Shown: piece by piece, positions 51,248 to 62,069 of the stretch
How positions within the stretch are numbered: the first letter of the stretch is position 1
How the letters are laid out: each line of letters starts with the position of its first letter
Position numbers and translations under genes: made by a program
The notes under the pieces: generated by a model
What the model was told of the DNA's origin: nothing
Databases searched by the model: none
Seen by the model: the letters and a program-made list of their open reading frames with translations, nothing else
NCBI GenBank assembly: GCA_039707465.1
Contig: CM077648.1
Location: 14,835,119 to 14,899,118 of the forward strand
From: Rhabdophis nuchalis
Lineage: Eukaryota; Chordata; Lepidosauria; Squamata; Natricidae
Reading direction: 5' to 3'
DNA length: 64,000 nucleotides

Positions 51248-52535
51248 CTTTTTCTTCTTCTGTGACTGTTAAGATCTGTTTTATATAGGAGTAGCCATTG
51301 TGCACAAGAATGAAGCTGAAAACACCCTTGTATGCTAAGCATGGAGAAGAAATCTGTTCAATTAATTTTTAGACTGAGTCTGTGACCATCTACTATCTCA
51401 TTTTGAATGAATGCATACATTTAAACAATTGTTATTCAAAATATACCATCCTTCAAATGCCGCGGTATGATTTTCCAACATTAAAAAGTGTATTTTAGGA
51501 AAATGTCTATAAAATAATCTCATTTCTGAAAGCAATGCACAGTTTACATAACTGTTATACCAGGCAAAATGTTTACCTAATTGCTTATGCAAAATTTCCT
51601 AAAATAGGGAACATTATACATGTATTTCTTTGGAGAAATATGCATCAAAATCCATACAGTATTTAGAACAGATTTTAAAGAGGTTTTAAAACCTTTTCAA
51701 ATTCAACCAAATTTGAGAGAATCACAAAAATAAGAAGTTGAGAAATTTAAGGGCATATATCCTAAATTAAAAAAAAAATTGAAAGAAATGAAAATTATAA
51801 AGTGCCCAAAACTACCTTTGGTAATGTAAAGAGACATTTGCAGGGATTCACTTAACAGCAGTGGCAAGACAGGTCAGAACATGGGACAAAACACATTTAA
51901 CAAACGTCTCACTTATCAACAGAAATTTTGGACTCCGTTGTGGTTATAAATCAAGGACTACTTATAAATTATTTATTTATAATATGTACTTATATTGTTT
52001 TGAGATTTGGGAATCAGCAAACAAATACATTTAATTAATTAACTAATCATGAAAATGTGTAAACTTGTGTGACAGTATTTGTAAGGCCAACTTGGCCTTT
52101 GTAACAAGCAGTCCTCATCATATAATTTTTATAAGCTTAGGTCATGGCTAGAATGTGGAACATCCATGCTGAAGATCAAGTTCTGTGTTTTTAGTGTGGC
52201 TGTTCCACTAGCAACTTAGGATGGTTATGATAGCCAAGCCATAATTTGATCATTACATGCCAACTAAACTTTTAACTGGGCAAATTACATGTACATTTCC
52301 ATTCCTTGTCTTTCACTTATTTGCATATTTTTCCACTGAAGTAGAAGTTTCAGGCAAACTATAGAGTATTTTTTTCTAACACTTTCCCAACACTTTCCCA
52401 ATTAAGATAAAATCACAATTCTAAGACAGAAATTTTTGTTTTAGTAAAATTAATACTTTACCTCCAAGCAAACTGTATTTTGCATTTAGTTTTTTTCCAG
52501 TGAAAAAATAAATTTCAGCAGAAAAATGCGCTTAT
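51248..52535. other. intron 2 sequence with a Tigger-like remnant
   Basis: Bases 51840-51962 carry CACTTAACAGCAGTGGCAAG and ATCAAGGACTACTTATA from the CAGGTAGTCC family. The rest is AT-rich and unrecognised. Confidence 0.45.
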
Positions 52536-52543
52536 ATGTGTAC

Positions 52544-52843
52544 CAGAGGTGGTATTCAGCAGGTTCTGACCAGGTCTTGAGAACCAGTAGCAGAAATTTT
52601 GAGTAGTTCAGAGAACTGGTAAATACCACCTCTGACTGGCCCCGCCCCCATCTATTCTCTGCCTCCCAAGTCCCAGCTGATCGGGAGGAAGGGTGATTTT
52701 CCTCTGTAACCTTCCTCTGGAGTGGGGCGGGAATGGGGATTTTACAGTATCCTTCCCAAAGCCATGCCCACCAAGACACACCCACTAAGACACGCCCACC
52801 AAGCCACAGAACCGGTAGTAAAAAGATTTGAATCCCACCACTG
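52544..52843. mobile_element. hAT-like element (CAGAGGTGGTATTCAGCAGG family)
   Basis: Ends CAGAGGTGGTATTC and GAATCCCACCACTG. Flanks ATGTGTAC (52536-52543) and GTTTGTAC (52844-52851) match at 6 of 8. Confidence 0.8.
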
Positions 52844-52859
52844 GTTTGTACCTTATACA

Positions 52860-52891
52860 TAGGTAGGTAGGTAGGTAGGTAGGTAGGTAGG

Positions 52892-52941
<50 letters not shown>
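52860..52941 (+). repeat. (TAGG)n then (GT)n compound microsatellite
   Basis: About nine TAGG units followed by about 22 GT units. Confidence 0.93.
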
Positions 52942-52942
<1 letters not shown>

Positions 52943-53480
52943 CAATTGTTTATCAAATAATCTCAGTAGAAGTCTGCTTTATTTTCAGCTTTTTTCTTGA
53001 AATCTGAGTGTGTTCCACAAAAATGCTAGCCACCAAAACCAATTCCCATTTATAATCACCTCCAGAAACACAATGACAGGGTTGCATGAGTCTTTTGGTT
53101 CGATTCCATCTCCAAACCAAAGAAATTGTGTACTTGGATATTTTTCTGGCACAAATGCTAGAAGACAGACAAAAGAATGCGTTTTTGGTCACTCTCTAAA
53201 TTAGAACCGAAAGATAATAGGTTTTAAAATCAGCAACTCTCTTGCTCTGGGAAAGAAAAAGATTTCAATTTTTTTTAACAAAAACATTTATGTAAGAAAA
53301 ACGTTTTGTGCAGCAGCTGTTTCACATGATCCAATACTCATGTAGCTAGAAGTCTTGGTGCCTTTTCAGAAACACTCCATTTTTTTGTCTACTTCAGTCC
53401 TGTCAAAAATGAATTCCTTCTTAGAATGTTTGCTACACCATGAATTCCACTGGTATCATTTTGGCTATGTTGTGTTGCAG
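52942..53480. other. end of intron 2, nothing recognised
   Basis: Ordinary AT-rich intron with a weak polypyrimidine tract before exon 3. Confidence 0.4.
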
Positions 53481-53546
53481 GTCCACATTTATTCCCTTGG
53501 AATGACCCTTTATTGGGGAGCTGACTACGATGTTCCAGAAAGCCAG
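53481..53546 (+). CDS. PTPN13: PTPN13 coding exon 3 (residues 96-117)
   Basis: A 66-base exon of exactly 22 codons between TGTGTTGCAG and GTAAGT, phase 0 on both sides. The peptide is VHIYSLGMTLYWGADY followed by DVPESQ, the YSLGMTLYW block that marks the KIND fold (the counterpart of the kinase DVWSLG helix). The symmetric phase means skipping it would keep the reading frame, but I see nothing that suggests it is skipped. Confidence 0.93.
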
Positions 53547-54193
53547 GTAAGTAATGGAAAATAAGATAAGTAGTCCATGATTCAGAAACTGAGGATCCAA
53601 TAATGTCTTACTAAGTTAACACGCCCCCAACCCGCTTTGATGCAAAGCAACAAAGCAGGTTTAATAGCAGTAACCGTGAGAGGGATCTTGGAGTCTTAGT
53701 GGACAACCAATTAACATACTTTTCGGACTATAAGACTTTACTGGTTAAATGCACTGGCGTCTAGTACTATAAGTAAATTTTATATATTAATATGTTTAGT
53801 GCTTATTGGTCTCTCTACCTGAGTACAAAAATCTGACACGAGATAACAGCAAAAGTAGTTTTCTGAATTTCTTTATTGCCATCTAACTGTCTGATGTATT
53901 TTTGCAGCCAAGCTATAGTAGCCCTACTCCATCCCTATTTAATAAAATATAAATGACTAGCTTTGGGATTTTAATTTTTTAAACAAAAACCTTGATAATA
54001 TACTATACATAAATAGTGTTAATTCAGTTATCATTGCAACACTGATTGATTGATTATGTGCTATTAAATCACTGTTACACATAGAAGATGATCAAGAAAG
54101 TGTGTACATGTGGAATTATGACAAATTAAAAAAGAAAGACTTGGTCAAAAATTATAATCAACTTAGGAGCTAATTGAACAGTAGACTCCATTA
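53547..54193. other. intron 3, first part
   Basis: Nothing recognised apart from AT-rich sequence. Confidence 0.4.
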
Positions 54194-54201
54194 CTTAGGG
54201 T

Positions 54202-54502
54202 CAGTGGTGGGATCCTGCTGGTTTAACAACCGGTTCGGTGATCATGTGTTTCGCTGCGCATGCGTGCAGAATTTTACCAAAACTTACCTTCCACGATACT
54301 TCTTGGGAAGTAACACAGTAACACAGGTGTGGCAATCTGCTCTGCCGCACTAATCATCTGAGAGGCTATAGGTAAGTAAAGCACAAGGGCAGGAGAGCAG
54401 GCGGGCCAATCTGTTCATCGAAGCGAACTGGTTCACTCTCAGCTGATCGTCAGTGCTACCGGTTCGCCCGAACTGGTCCAAACCGGCTGAATCCCACCCT
54501 TG
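54202..54502. mobile_element. hAT-like element (CAGTGGTGGG family)
   Basis: Ends CAGTGGTGGGATCC and GAATCCCACCCTTG. Flanks CTTAGGGT (54194-54201) and CCTAGAGT (54503-54510) match at 6 of 8. Close to the 0.23 kb copy (AACAACCGGTTCGGTGATCA). Confidence 0.78.
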
Positions 54503-54510
54503 CCTAGAGT

Positions 54511-54814
54511 GGGGTTTGAATGTGTTCAGTGAAACTCATTGAATTTAAAGCCCTTAACTCTTTTTAAATACAACTTTCAGTTCTGTTGAGAATGGAGAGA
54601 GGTTTCAAAACTCTCTTAAACTAATTTGGTGAGTGTTGTCTTCCTCAGTCCGATGACTTCCAGATATATTGGTCTAGCTGAGGGAAGTTGCGTATATCGC
54701 AGCACACAGTTGGGAAGGTTTAAATGGAATGTAAGAAAGAGAGAAAGACAATCAGACAAGGAGAGACTAACTGGATTTTTTTTAAAATTACATATGTATT
54801 TTTTTTAACCTCAG
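54511..54814. other. end of intron 3
   Basis: Unrecognised; strong T-rich tract (about 54776-54806) before the acceptor of exon 4. Confidence 0.45.
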
Positions 54815-55000
54815 CCAATCAAACTTGGAGATCATCTGAACAGCATTCTCCTTGGTATGTGCGAAGATATTGTTTATGCTCGTGTGTCTGTACGGACCGT
54901 TCTCGATGCCTGCAGTGCTCACATACGGAACAGCAACTGTGCACCTTCTTTCTCCTATGTAAAGCAGTTAGTCAAACTGGTTCTGGGGAGTTTGCCTGGG
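54815..55000 (+). CDS. PTPN13: PTPN13 coding exon 4 (residues 118-179)
   Basis: Acceptor TTTAACCTCAG, donor CCTGGG/GTAAGT; 186 bases, 62 codons, phase 0 both sides. The peptide runs PIKLGDHLNSILLGMCEDIV, YARVSVRTVLDACSAH, IRNSNCAPSFSYVKQLVKLV and ends LGSLPG. This is the C-terminal helical part of the KIND domain and is the best conserved stretch in the window. The VRTVLDACSAHIRN segment appears identical to the human protein as I recall it. Confidence 0.95.
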
Positions 55001-55679
55001 GTAAGTGTTTACATTTCCTCCTATCTCCTGGATGGAGTTATTGAAAAATTTGCCTTTCATTCTGACGATGCTTGACAAAGGGACTTAAGTTAGCAAGCCA
55101 TTAAATTATTGTACAGGCAATGAAAACACTGCCAATTAACTTTGCAACCCTTTTCAAGAGCCAAGGCAAATAATTCCAATTAATAGGAGCTAGTCCTGTC
55201 AACATTCTGACCTAGTTCCCTCTTTATTTATGTTAAGGAATCTGTCACATCCCATTAGTAGCTCTCACCACTTTAATTTCTCCCAGCTTCTTCTTGAATC
55301 TTGCCACTATCATCTTTTTCCTTTTCCTTCTAATTATACGTTCTGCAAAGATGTGAGACTCTGGGAAAGAACTTGGCAGAAGCTGCGATTAGAGCCCCAC
55401 CTTTCAGATAAGGGTTGTTCTTACAAGTTTTGGCTGTGAGTCACTGCTGTTCTGGACAACTGGTTTCTCACACCTTCCCAAATCATTCTTCTCTGGAAGT
55501 TCACCTGCTCATTTCAGCCAACTGAATGTGTGGTTTAAGGAATGTCCCCAAGAACAACATTTTTCTATTAAGTTGTTTGTAGGAGAACGACAGGCAGAGC
55601 TTGGAGGTGGAGTTAAGAGAGGAATCAGCCTAGAGTCATTATATTACCACAAGTGGTCTAAATCCAGTGCCCCTTGAAT
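55001..55679. other. intron 4, first part
   Basis: A short plus frame continuing past the donor is read-through of exon 4. Nothing else recognised. Confidence 0.4.
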
Positions 55680-55785
55680 TCAGATTACAGATTAACAGAG
55701 TTGGAAGGGACCTTGCAGGTCATCTAGTTTAAGCCCCTGTCCAAACAGACCCTACACCATTTCTGACATTCCATTAACTTGTATC
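55680..55785 (-). mobile_element. CR1-type LINE 3' end, short
   Basis: AACAGAGTTGGAAGGGACCT and TGCAGGTCATCTAGTTTAAG match the 44.4 kb CR1 end. Confidence 0.65.
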
Positions 55786-55789
55786 TAGT

Positions 55790-55892
55790 GCCAATTTAGT
55801 ACTGACATTAGTTGATGAGATTCTTGTGTGTAGGCATGGGAAATAAATCAACTTAATCAGAGTTTCTTGTGTGGTCTTGATTCTTTTTGTTT
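55790..55892 (+). repeat. interspersed repeat shared with 49.55 kb
   Basis: TAGTGCCAATTTAGTACTGA, GTTGATGAGATTCTTGTG, AATAAATCAACTTAATCAG and TGTGTGGTCTTGATTC correspond to the earlier copy. Confidence 0.5.
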
Positions 55893-56019
55893 GACATTAA
55901 TAAAGCAAATCACACTTGTATGTTCCTCTTATTGATTTATTTTGTTATATTAGACTTATGGCAGGATGCAATATAAAAATATAGTTAAAATGCTCACAAT
56001 AAAAAAAACACTTGATGTA

Positions 56020-56160
56020 CCGTATTTTTCGGAGTATAAGACGCACCTGAGTATAAGACACACCCAGGTTTTGAAGAGGCAATTTTTTTTAAGTAGGTAG
56101 GTAGGTAGGTAGAGGGATAGAGAGAGAGAAATAGAGAGATGGAGAAATACAGTAGATAGG

Positions 56161-56192
<32 letters not shown>

Positions 56193-56704
56193 AGGTAGGT
56201 AAATAGGTATATAGAGGGGGGAGAGAAATACAGTAGATAGGTAAGTAGAGTGAGAGAAATAGAGAGAGAGAAATACAGTAGATAGGTAGGGAGAGAGAGA
56301 GTAGGTAGGTAGGTAGGTAGGTAGGTAGGTAGATGTTTCCAGGTGTATTTACCCATGTTCTGGAGAAGGAAATCACTGAGTACCTTTGGAACAAATCTTT
56401 GTTTCGGCAGGCACAGTACTTGACCAACGTAATTCTCATCAACCACTCTAACTAAACAGCTTTCCGAAAGGGGGGGCGGGGGGAATCCTTTTGCACTGTG
56501 CAAACCTCCCCCAAACAGCCCATTTTCATTTCTGCCCTCCCCAGCCCCCAGGAGCTCTATGGAAGCCTCCAAAAGGTTATGCGCGTGGCCATTTTGGTGA
56601 AGGGGCGGGGTTATAGGAGGCAAAAAAATGCTGTATTCGATGTATAAGATATTCAGCTTCTTTTTAAAAGAAAAAAGGTGCGTCTTATACTCTGAAAAAT
56701 ACGG
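56020..56704. mobile_element. mariner-like MITE (CCGTATTTTTCGG family) with microsatellite expansion
   Basis: Ends CCGTATTTTTCGGAGTATAA and ACTCTGAAAAATACGG, TA at 56018-56019 and 56705-56706. A block of TAGG and GAGA repeats (56086-56335) is embedded in it. The right part has the standard CCTCCCCCAAACAGCCC interior. Confidence 0.85.
56086..56335 (+). repeat. TAGG / GAGA compound microsatellite
   Basis: TAGG runs at both ends of the block and GAGAGA / AGAAATACAGTAGATAGG units between. Leu/Ser/Tyr-rich minus frames here are artefacts. Confidence 0.9.
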
Positions 56705-56718
56705 TATTTACATAAATT

Positions 56719-57297
56719 TGTTCTGACCTAGGCTTTTTGAGACAGTAAAAAGCACACGTTTAGTCTCCAAAAACTCTCTTTTTATTTCAACGGCTGTAAA
56801 TTATATTCATTCACAGCCCGTAATGAGTCACAAATAGTTTATAAAGAGTCTGACAGAAGTCTGACAAAGTTTTTAGAAATAAGGCTGATAAGCACCCACC
56901 TTTTATCTCCCTTGAAACGTTGCCAAAGACCTAATTGGCAATTAGCTTTGCAAGGCCACATGGAGCACAGAGTGAAAACGGAGCTTCAGAATTTAAACCA
57001 ACCAGAACGAACAAAGTTGCTTCCTGCAAAGGCTCACGTGCTTTTGCTCCTCCTTTATGTCTTATGGGAGAGGCCAGTCATCTCCAAGCCTTACTCCCAA
57101 GTCGCCCCTTTTGTTGTAACAATTCTTGCTTTTTGACAGCTCTGCGCAAGTGCGCACTGGGAATAGGCTCCCTCTGTTCCTCTTCCTCACTGTTATCCGA
57201 CTCTGGAGGCTCTGGGGACAGCATATAACTCCCAGATGGCCCTGGCTCCCTCTCTGTCTCCGATGCAGAGCTGTCATCCAAGCCTTTCCCAGCCTCC
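56719..57297 (-). mobile_element. LTR-like element (TGTTCTGACCTAGG family), truncated
   Basis: Left end TGTTCTGACCTAGGC is identical to the 33.13 kb copy for 15 bases. It also shares TATGGGAGAGGCCA, GACAGCTCTGCGCAAGTGCG and CAGATGGCCCTGGC with diverged counterparts there, and has an AATAAA complement near 56781. It stops at 57297, where a hAT-like piece begins, so the other end is lost. Confidence 0.6.
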
Positions 57298-57488
57298 TGC
57301 AGTCCTCTGCCAGCAAAAACGGAGCTTGGGCCGAGCTCTGTTTTCACTGGCAGAGCGCTCAGGCCACCACAAACACCCCCGACACAAGTGACATTGAGCT
57401 GGCCACACCCACCCTGGCCATGCATCCCTCCCCGAGGTCAAACACAACCCTGATGTGACTCTCAATGAAATCGAGTTTGACACCCCTG
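57298..57488. mobile_element. hAT-like element (CAGGGGTGTCAAACTC family), one end only
   Basis: The right end GAAATCGAGTTTGACACCCC plus TG is intact. The interior CAAAAACGGAGCTTGGGCC and GACATTGAGCTGGCCACACC matches the 38.4 and 49.9 kb copies. The left end is fused to the LTR-like sequence. Confidence 0.7.
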
Positions 57489-57555
57489 GTCTATTGAGTT
57501 TATGCTAGTCTGGTTTTTTTCACCTCTTCATGTTCTTCCTTTTTTGTTGCAATAG

Positions 57556-57649
57556 GTAGACCAGCTTTCTTGCGCAGGGGAGAAAAAGCTTCACACAGAC
57601 AGGAGCCAGGCCATTCGAGAGAGGCTGAGAGGCAAACGACTTCCCACAG
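57556..57649 (+). CDS. PTPN13: PTPN13 coding exon 5 (residues 180-210)
   Basis: Acceptor TTTTGTTGCAATAG, donor CCCACAG/GTAAAG; 94 bases, phase 0 in and phase 1 out. The peptide is VDQLSCAGEKKLHTDRSQAI, RERLRGKRLPTG. It follows the KIND fold and begins the basic linker; the DRSQAIRERLRGK stretch is conserved in PTPN13, while the preceding residues vary. Confidence 0.92.
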
Positions 57650-57704
57650 GTAAAGGTCTTATTTACAAAAAAAGAAAACATTAATGGAGTGGAAATATGG
57701 CTGT

Positions 57705-57992
57705 TGTTTAATAATAATAATAATAATAATAATAATATTTTTATTTATATACCGCCTCCTCTCCCCGAAGGGATTCGGAGCGGTGCACAGGGAGAAATTA
57801 AAAATTGCGATATAAAATACATAAATAGATAAATAAAATACAAATTAAACCAAATTATCCCTGCGCTAAAATCACCCTATCTAAATACAGTAAAATCCCC
57901 TAAAACCCTATTAAAAGACGGAAGACTAACCTAGGCCGGCCATGCAGAAAAAGTGTGTTTTTAATTTTTGACGGAAGGAGCGGAGGTCCGTA
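57705..57992 (-). mobile_element. L2-clade LINE 3' end with (AAT)n
   Basis: An AAT run (57705-57736), then TATATACCGCCTCCTCTCCC, GGCCGGCCATGCAGAAAAAG and GACGGAAGGAGCGGAGGTCC. Confidence 0.75.
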
Positions 57993-58537
57993 GTCCGTAA
58001 TCTTCCACCTCCCAGATTAATCCCATTAAAATAGCAGAGCTCCTCCTTACGATATAACCAGCATCCTAATAAATGGCCTGATGATACAGGAACAATCTGA
58101 GCATAAAGGAGGTAGGCATCATGAGTTGTAAAGAACTGGCTATTAAACATGTTTATTGTTTTTCAGGGACATAACCTGGGAGCAAAATAGATGAGAATAT
58201 TTTTTTTATATATATTTTGTTAAGATAAAAAGGTCTCTGGGGAAAATGAGATAATCTTTTTCACAGTAAAAAGGCAAAGGATTCCCCTGCCGGTCTTCCC
58301 ATGTCCGACTGTAGAGGGGCAATTGATTTATAGGAAGAAATAATGAACATAGAAAGTAGGTAGAAAATTCTAGGGCTTTTTCAATCCATTATTATTATTT
58401 TTCGATCCATTATTATTATTTGTCTAAAACAGCTGTTGTGTTCTTTTTTAACATTGCAAAATCAATTTATTAAGACTATAGCTTTTGCTGTTTTCTTGAA
58501 TTTTTAGTGGCGTTTTCCTTTACAGGCTAACTTAAGA
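57993..58537. other. intron 5 sequence with a SINE scrap
   Basis: Bases 58268-58325 (AAAAAGGCAAAGGATTCCCC) are a tiny diverged Sauria-type tail, minus strand. The rest is unrecognised. Confidence 0.4.
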
Positions 58538-58544
58538 TCCATAC

Positions 58545-58985
58545 TATATACGAGACCGTCTCCTGCCCCATACATCCCTTCGTCCGATCCGCTCCCACAG
58601 AGAGGGTCTTCTCCGGGTGCCGTCAGCGGGGCAATGCCGGCTGGCGACACCCAGGGGAAGGGCCTTCTCTGTGGTGGGCCCGGCCCTCTGGAACGACCTA
58701 CCCCCCGACCTTCGCACTATCTCGGACCTCCGCCTCTTCCGCCAACGTCTTAAGACGTATCTATTCCAACAAGCCGGCGTAGGATAGCCCCTACTTCTGA
58801 CTTTTAAAATTAAAATTAATTTGGTATGGTTTTAAAATGGGTTTTTAGCACGGGTCCAATAATTTAATATATTTTAATCGATTTTGTATTTTGTGGTTTT
58901 AATAATGCCTGTGCGCCGCCCTGGGTCCTAACAAGGAGAAGGGCGGGGTATAAATTTAATAAAATAAAAATAAATAAATAAATGT
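58545..58985 (+). mobile_element. L2-clade LINE 3' end, longest plus-strand copy
   Basis: From CGAGACCGTCTCCTGCCCC through CTCTGGAACGACCTACCCCC and CAACAAGCCGGCGTAGG to the (AAAT)n tail. Confidence 0.82.
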
Positions 58986-59301
58986 AGCTTCTAGTAAAGC
59001 AAAGTACTATCCAAATCCTTAATAGCCATTTGATAATATTTTATTTTTATCTTCAGATCTCCCAACCTCAAAATATTGAGAATATTTTTTAACCTTATGG
59101 CTTATCCTGAATTTTGTAGTAATGGAAATCCTCACCCTAAAGCTACATAAAGAGAAAATCAAACAAATTGCTTATTTACACATACCATCTATTTCCTTGG
59201 ATCTATCCTCCATCCATCAATCCATCCATCCATCTATATCTATATCTAATTTATCTAGAATTGTAATGTAATGAGCTTTTAAAATAAATTAAAATGGCAT
59301 A
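58986..59301. other. intron 5 sequence, nothing recognised
   Basis: Includes a short CCAT/TCTA-rich patch near 59210-59245. Confidence 0.4.
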
Positions 59302-59309
59302 TCCTACAT

Positions 59310-59444
59310 CAGGGGTCTGCAAAGTCGGCTCTTTTAAGACTGGTGGACTTCAACTCCCAGAATTCCCCAGCCAGCTATGCTGGCTGGGGAACTCTGGGAG
59401 TTGAAGTCCACCAGTCTTAAAAGAGCCGACTTTGCAGACCCCTG
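59310..59444. mobile_element. palindromic hAT-like MITE, second full copy
   Basis: 135 bp, differing from 23362-23496 at one base (G to A in the left arm), so the hairpin has one mismatch. Perfect 8-bp flanks TCCTACAT (59302-59309 and 59445-59452). Confidence 0.92.
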
Positions 59445-59452
59445 TCCTACAT

Positions 59453-60347
59453 CAATATTTCTCAAACTTACAATTCTTAAGAAATGTGGAGTTCAACTTC
59501 CAATATTCCCTAGCAAGCATATTTTTCTGAAGAAAATTAAAATATAATCAATACAAATACGCTGAAACATTAGCAGAGAAAAACTTGATAACGTCCATTA
59601 ACTTCATTGTGACTAGTCAAATTAATATGAGATTTTTTTTTATCATTGGTTGTTGCTAACATGTAATGTGATTTATTAAGTGTTAGATAACAGCCTTGGC
59701 TGTTGATGGGTTTCCCAGTTGACACTTTGTCAATAAAGCTATATTTATCTCTCGGGCAAAATTGAATTTTGTCCTTCTAATGTATCCTTTGACTCTTTCC
59801 TATTTGGGACAACATGAACATCAGCAGTTTCTATTTCTCTGAAACACTGCTTATTATGAAGAAGCCATCAGCATGAGATTAGGAATGCCAGGTACAATGT
59901 GGTACTGCTTGACTAAATTCAAAAGTTGTGAGCTGGTCCATTTAAGTACTTTGTGGAGAACTTTGATACTTTAATGTTGACACCTGAAAAGATCAAGAAG
60001 CAAAGCAAAGAAAGTTGAGTTGGTCCACAGGTTGTTGTCAGGAAGGAAGGAAGGAACATTTTTTTTAAAAAACCCTGTGTTCTTCATGATAAAAACATGA
60101 TTGAAAATGTCATAGTTAAAGAGAATATTATTTTAGATGCTACAGTTGAACAGAAGTAATGTAATTTCTTTTGATAGTTTATTTTCATTGTTTTGATATT
60201 CAGCTGGTTAGAACCTAACCTAATTATTAAAAAAAACACCTACCTTTAAGAGGAATGTGTATCCAATGCAATTCTAGAATACATGACAATTAGGAAGGGT
60301 TCAACTATAGCCATATCCAAGAGAGATTCTTCTCATTCTCATTCCAG
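59453..60347. other. end of intron 5, nothing recognised
   Basis: AT-rich; acceptor polypyrimidine TTCTTCTCATTCTCATTCCAG at the 3' end. Confidence 0.4.
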
Positions 60348-60902
60348 GAAGAATGACTGATGTAGCAGCTGGTTACCCGACCCCATTTTCTCAGCAAATC
60401 CTGCTTAACAAAGGGCTTAGTAAGTCATTGGAGTTCTTGTCAACCAGTAACTCACGTGGTGAAAAGGAATTTTCTCAAAATATTGCCTCTGATTACAATT
60501 CTGGCCATGAAGACAGTACAGATAGTTGTTGTCCTTACCGATTCAGAGCTTCCAACCTGGAGAAGAAAGCCAATGGTGATCCCAAACGCAAAGTATGGGC
60601 TTCTTCCTCTGATTTGTTGTGCGCAACTCACAAAGTCACAGAGGGGGACTATGTCATAGATTCTCACAACCACCATCATCACGGCGGAACCATTCCAGGG
60701 CGGACTTCAGGAACTCCCATAACCAAAGAAGCCAGATATTCTGATGGGAGCATAGCCCTTGATATATTTGGCCCTCAAAAGCTTGACCAAGTGCTTCACG
60801 TATCAGAGACCTCAACATCGGCGGCCTTATTATGTGCCTTTGACAGGATCAAAGAGAAGCAGAAGAAATTACAGTTGCTGAGAGAAGCCATGAACGTAGA
60901 AG
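60348..60902 (+). CDS. PTPN13: PTPN13 coding exon 6 (residues 211-395)
   Basis: Acceptor CTCATTCCAG, donor AGAAG/GTCAGT; 555 bases, phase 1 in and out. With the split codon it reads GRMTDVAAGYPTPFSQQILL, NKGLSKSLEFLSTSNS, later KVWASSSDLLCATHK, the hallmark EARYSDGSIALDIFGPQK and finally RIKEKQKKLQLLREAMNVE. This is the low-complexity linker between KIND and FERM. Only short blocks are conserved with mammals; the SDGSIALDIFGPQK motif and the closing basic coiled-coil-like helix are the clearest. A histidine-rich run (SHNHHHHGG) near 60662-60688 is not in the human protein as I remember it. Confidence 0.93.
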
Positions 60903-61026
60903 GTCAGTAGATGTTTCTGCGTATTATGTTTGACACATATTCACATTGCCAAAATAATATATGTTTGTGTGTGAGAGAGAGATTTCCTATTTTGCAATTT
61001 GGTACTGAACTAATAAATGTTTCCCC
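60903..61026. other. start of intron 6
   Basis: Nothing recognised. Confidence 0.35.
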
Positions 61027-61200
61027 TATCCAGTTGTTTCCGGGCTGGTGCACATGTCTGTTTCTTAGCCAAGAGAGGCAGTGTTGTCCAAAGACATTAT
61101 CATGACCATGTGGCCAGCATGACCTTCCCACCAAGGTGCATGGTGCTCCCACCAAAGTGGTACCTATTTACCACTTTTAGAACTTTCATACAATTATTTA
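61027..61200 (-). mobile_element. old Sauria-type SINE fragment
   Basis: GTCCAAAGACATTATCATGA, CATGTGGCCAGCATGACC and CCACCAAAGTGGTACCTATT are decayed forms of the SINE body, minus strand. Confidence 0.55.
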
Positions 61201-61236
61201 GGAGCACTGCTTGGGAATATGGTGGAGAAAGAATAA

Positions 61237-61436
61237 AGGTAAAAGTAAAGATTTCCCCTGTCCAATTATGTCTGACTCTGAGGGGCTCATTTCGGTTTCT
61301 TAGCTGAGGGAGCTAGCATTGTACGAAGATGCTTCCGTAGTCATGTGGCCAACACAGAATGCCATTATTTTCCCACCGAAATGGTACCTATTTATCTACT
61401 CTCACTTGCATGCTTTTGAACTGCTAGGTTGATTGA
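61237..61436 (-). mobile_element. old Sauria-type SINE fragment
   Basis: GGTAAAAGTAAAGATTTCCC tail complement, then ATGTCTGACTCTGAGGGGC and TGCTTTTGAACTGCTAGG. Confidence 0.6.
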
Positions 61437-62065
61437 ATGATATAAGAATCTGGATACTGGTCGAATTAGCCACTTAGCAAACCAAAAAGCAATATTTTGA
61501 AGCCAGAAATCAAAATGAAATCATTATCCTGTTCTATAATATTTCTGTTTTATACAGTTTTCATTTGCGACTGGCTCTCTAAGGTAGAGAGCTACCTCAG
61601 AATCTAAAATCAGTCCAAAGAGATTCAAAGAGAATTTTGAATTTAAGTTAATCATATTTTCACTGATTAACATAACCTCAATGTCTTCAATGAATTTCCC
61701 CCATAATTCTATGTTTATCTGCAACCACATGCCTCTCAGGTTGACCATCCCATGTTCTGATAAATGAATACATATATAAAACTTGATGAATGTTGCTTGT
61801 TTCCATTGTCTAGCCTGTTCAGGGGCCATAGATCGAGCTTACTATTCCCAGAGTTAAGCCAATCCTGATACATAACCATCTTCTTTGTATCATGAGAGTA
61901 ATTTGGGACACGTTGTATGTTAGATCCAAGATTTAGCTAAACAGGATGCTGAAGTTGTTTTTACTGTGCTAATTACTTCTTCCCAATCTTTCATGCGAGC
62001 TTCAGAATGCCCAATTACATCTGCATTTGCTGCCTTTCTATATGAAAATACTGCATGGTTAAACT
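61437..62065. other. intron 6 sequence with an unrecognised minus frame
   Basis: A 101-codon minus frame (61829-61524, starts MAPEQARQWKQATF) may be a decayed LINE piece; no catalytic motif is visible. Confidence 0.35.
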
Positions 62066-62069
62066 TATA

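Noticed and set aside
52860..52941. CRISPR-like direct repeats
   Set aside because: The units are 4 and 2 bases with no spacers, and the genome is eukaryotic.
54724..55075. Frames of 106 and 72 codons around PTPN13 exon 4 as separate genes
   Set aside because: One is exon 4 read through its donor into the intron, the other is an out-of-frame shadow.
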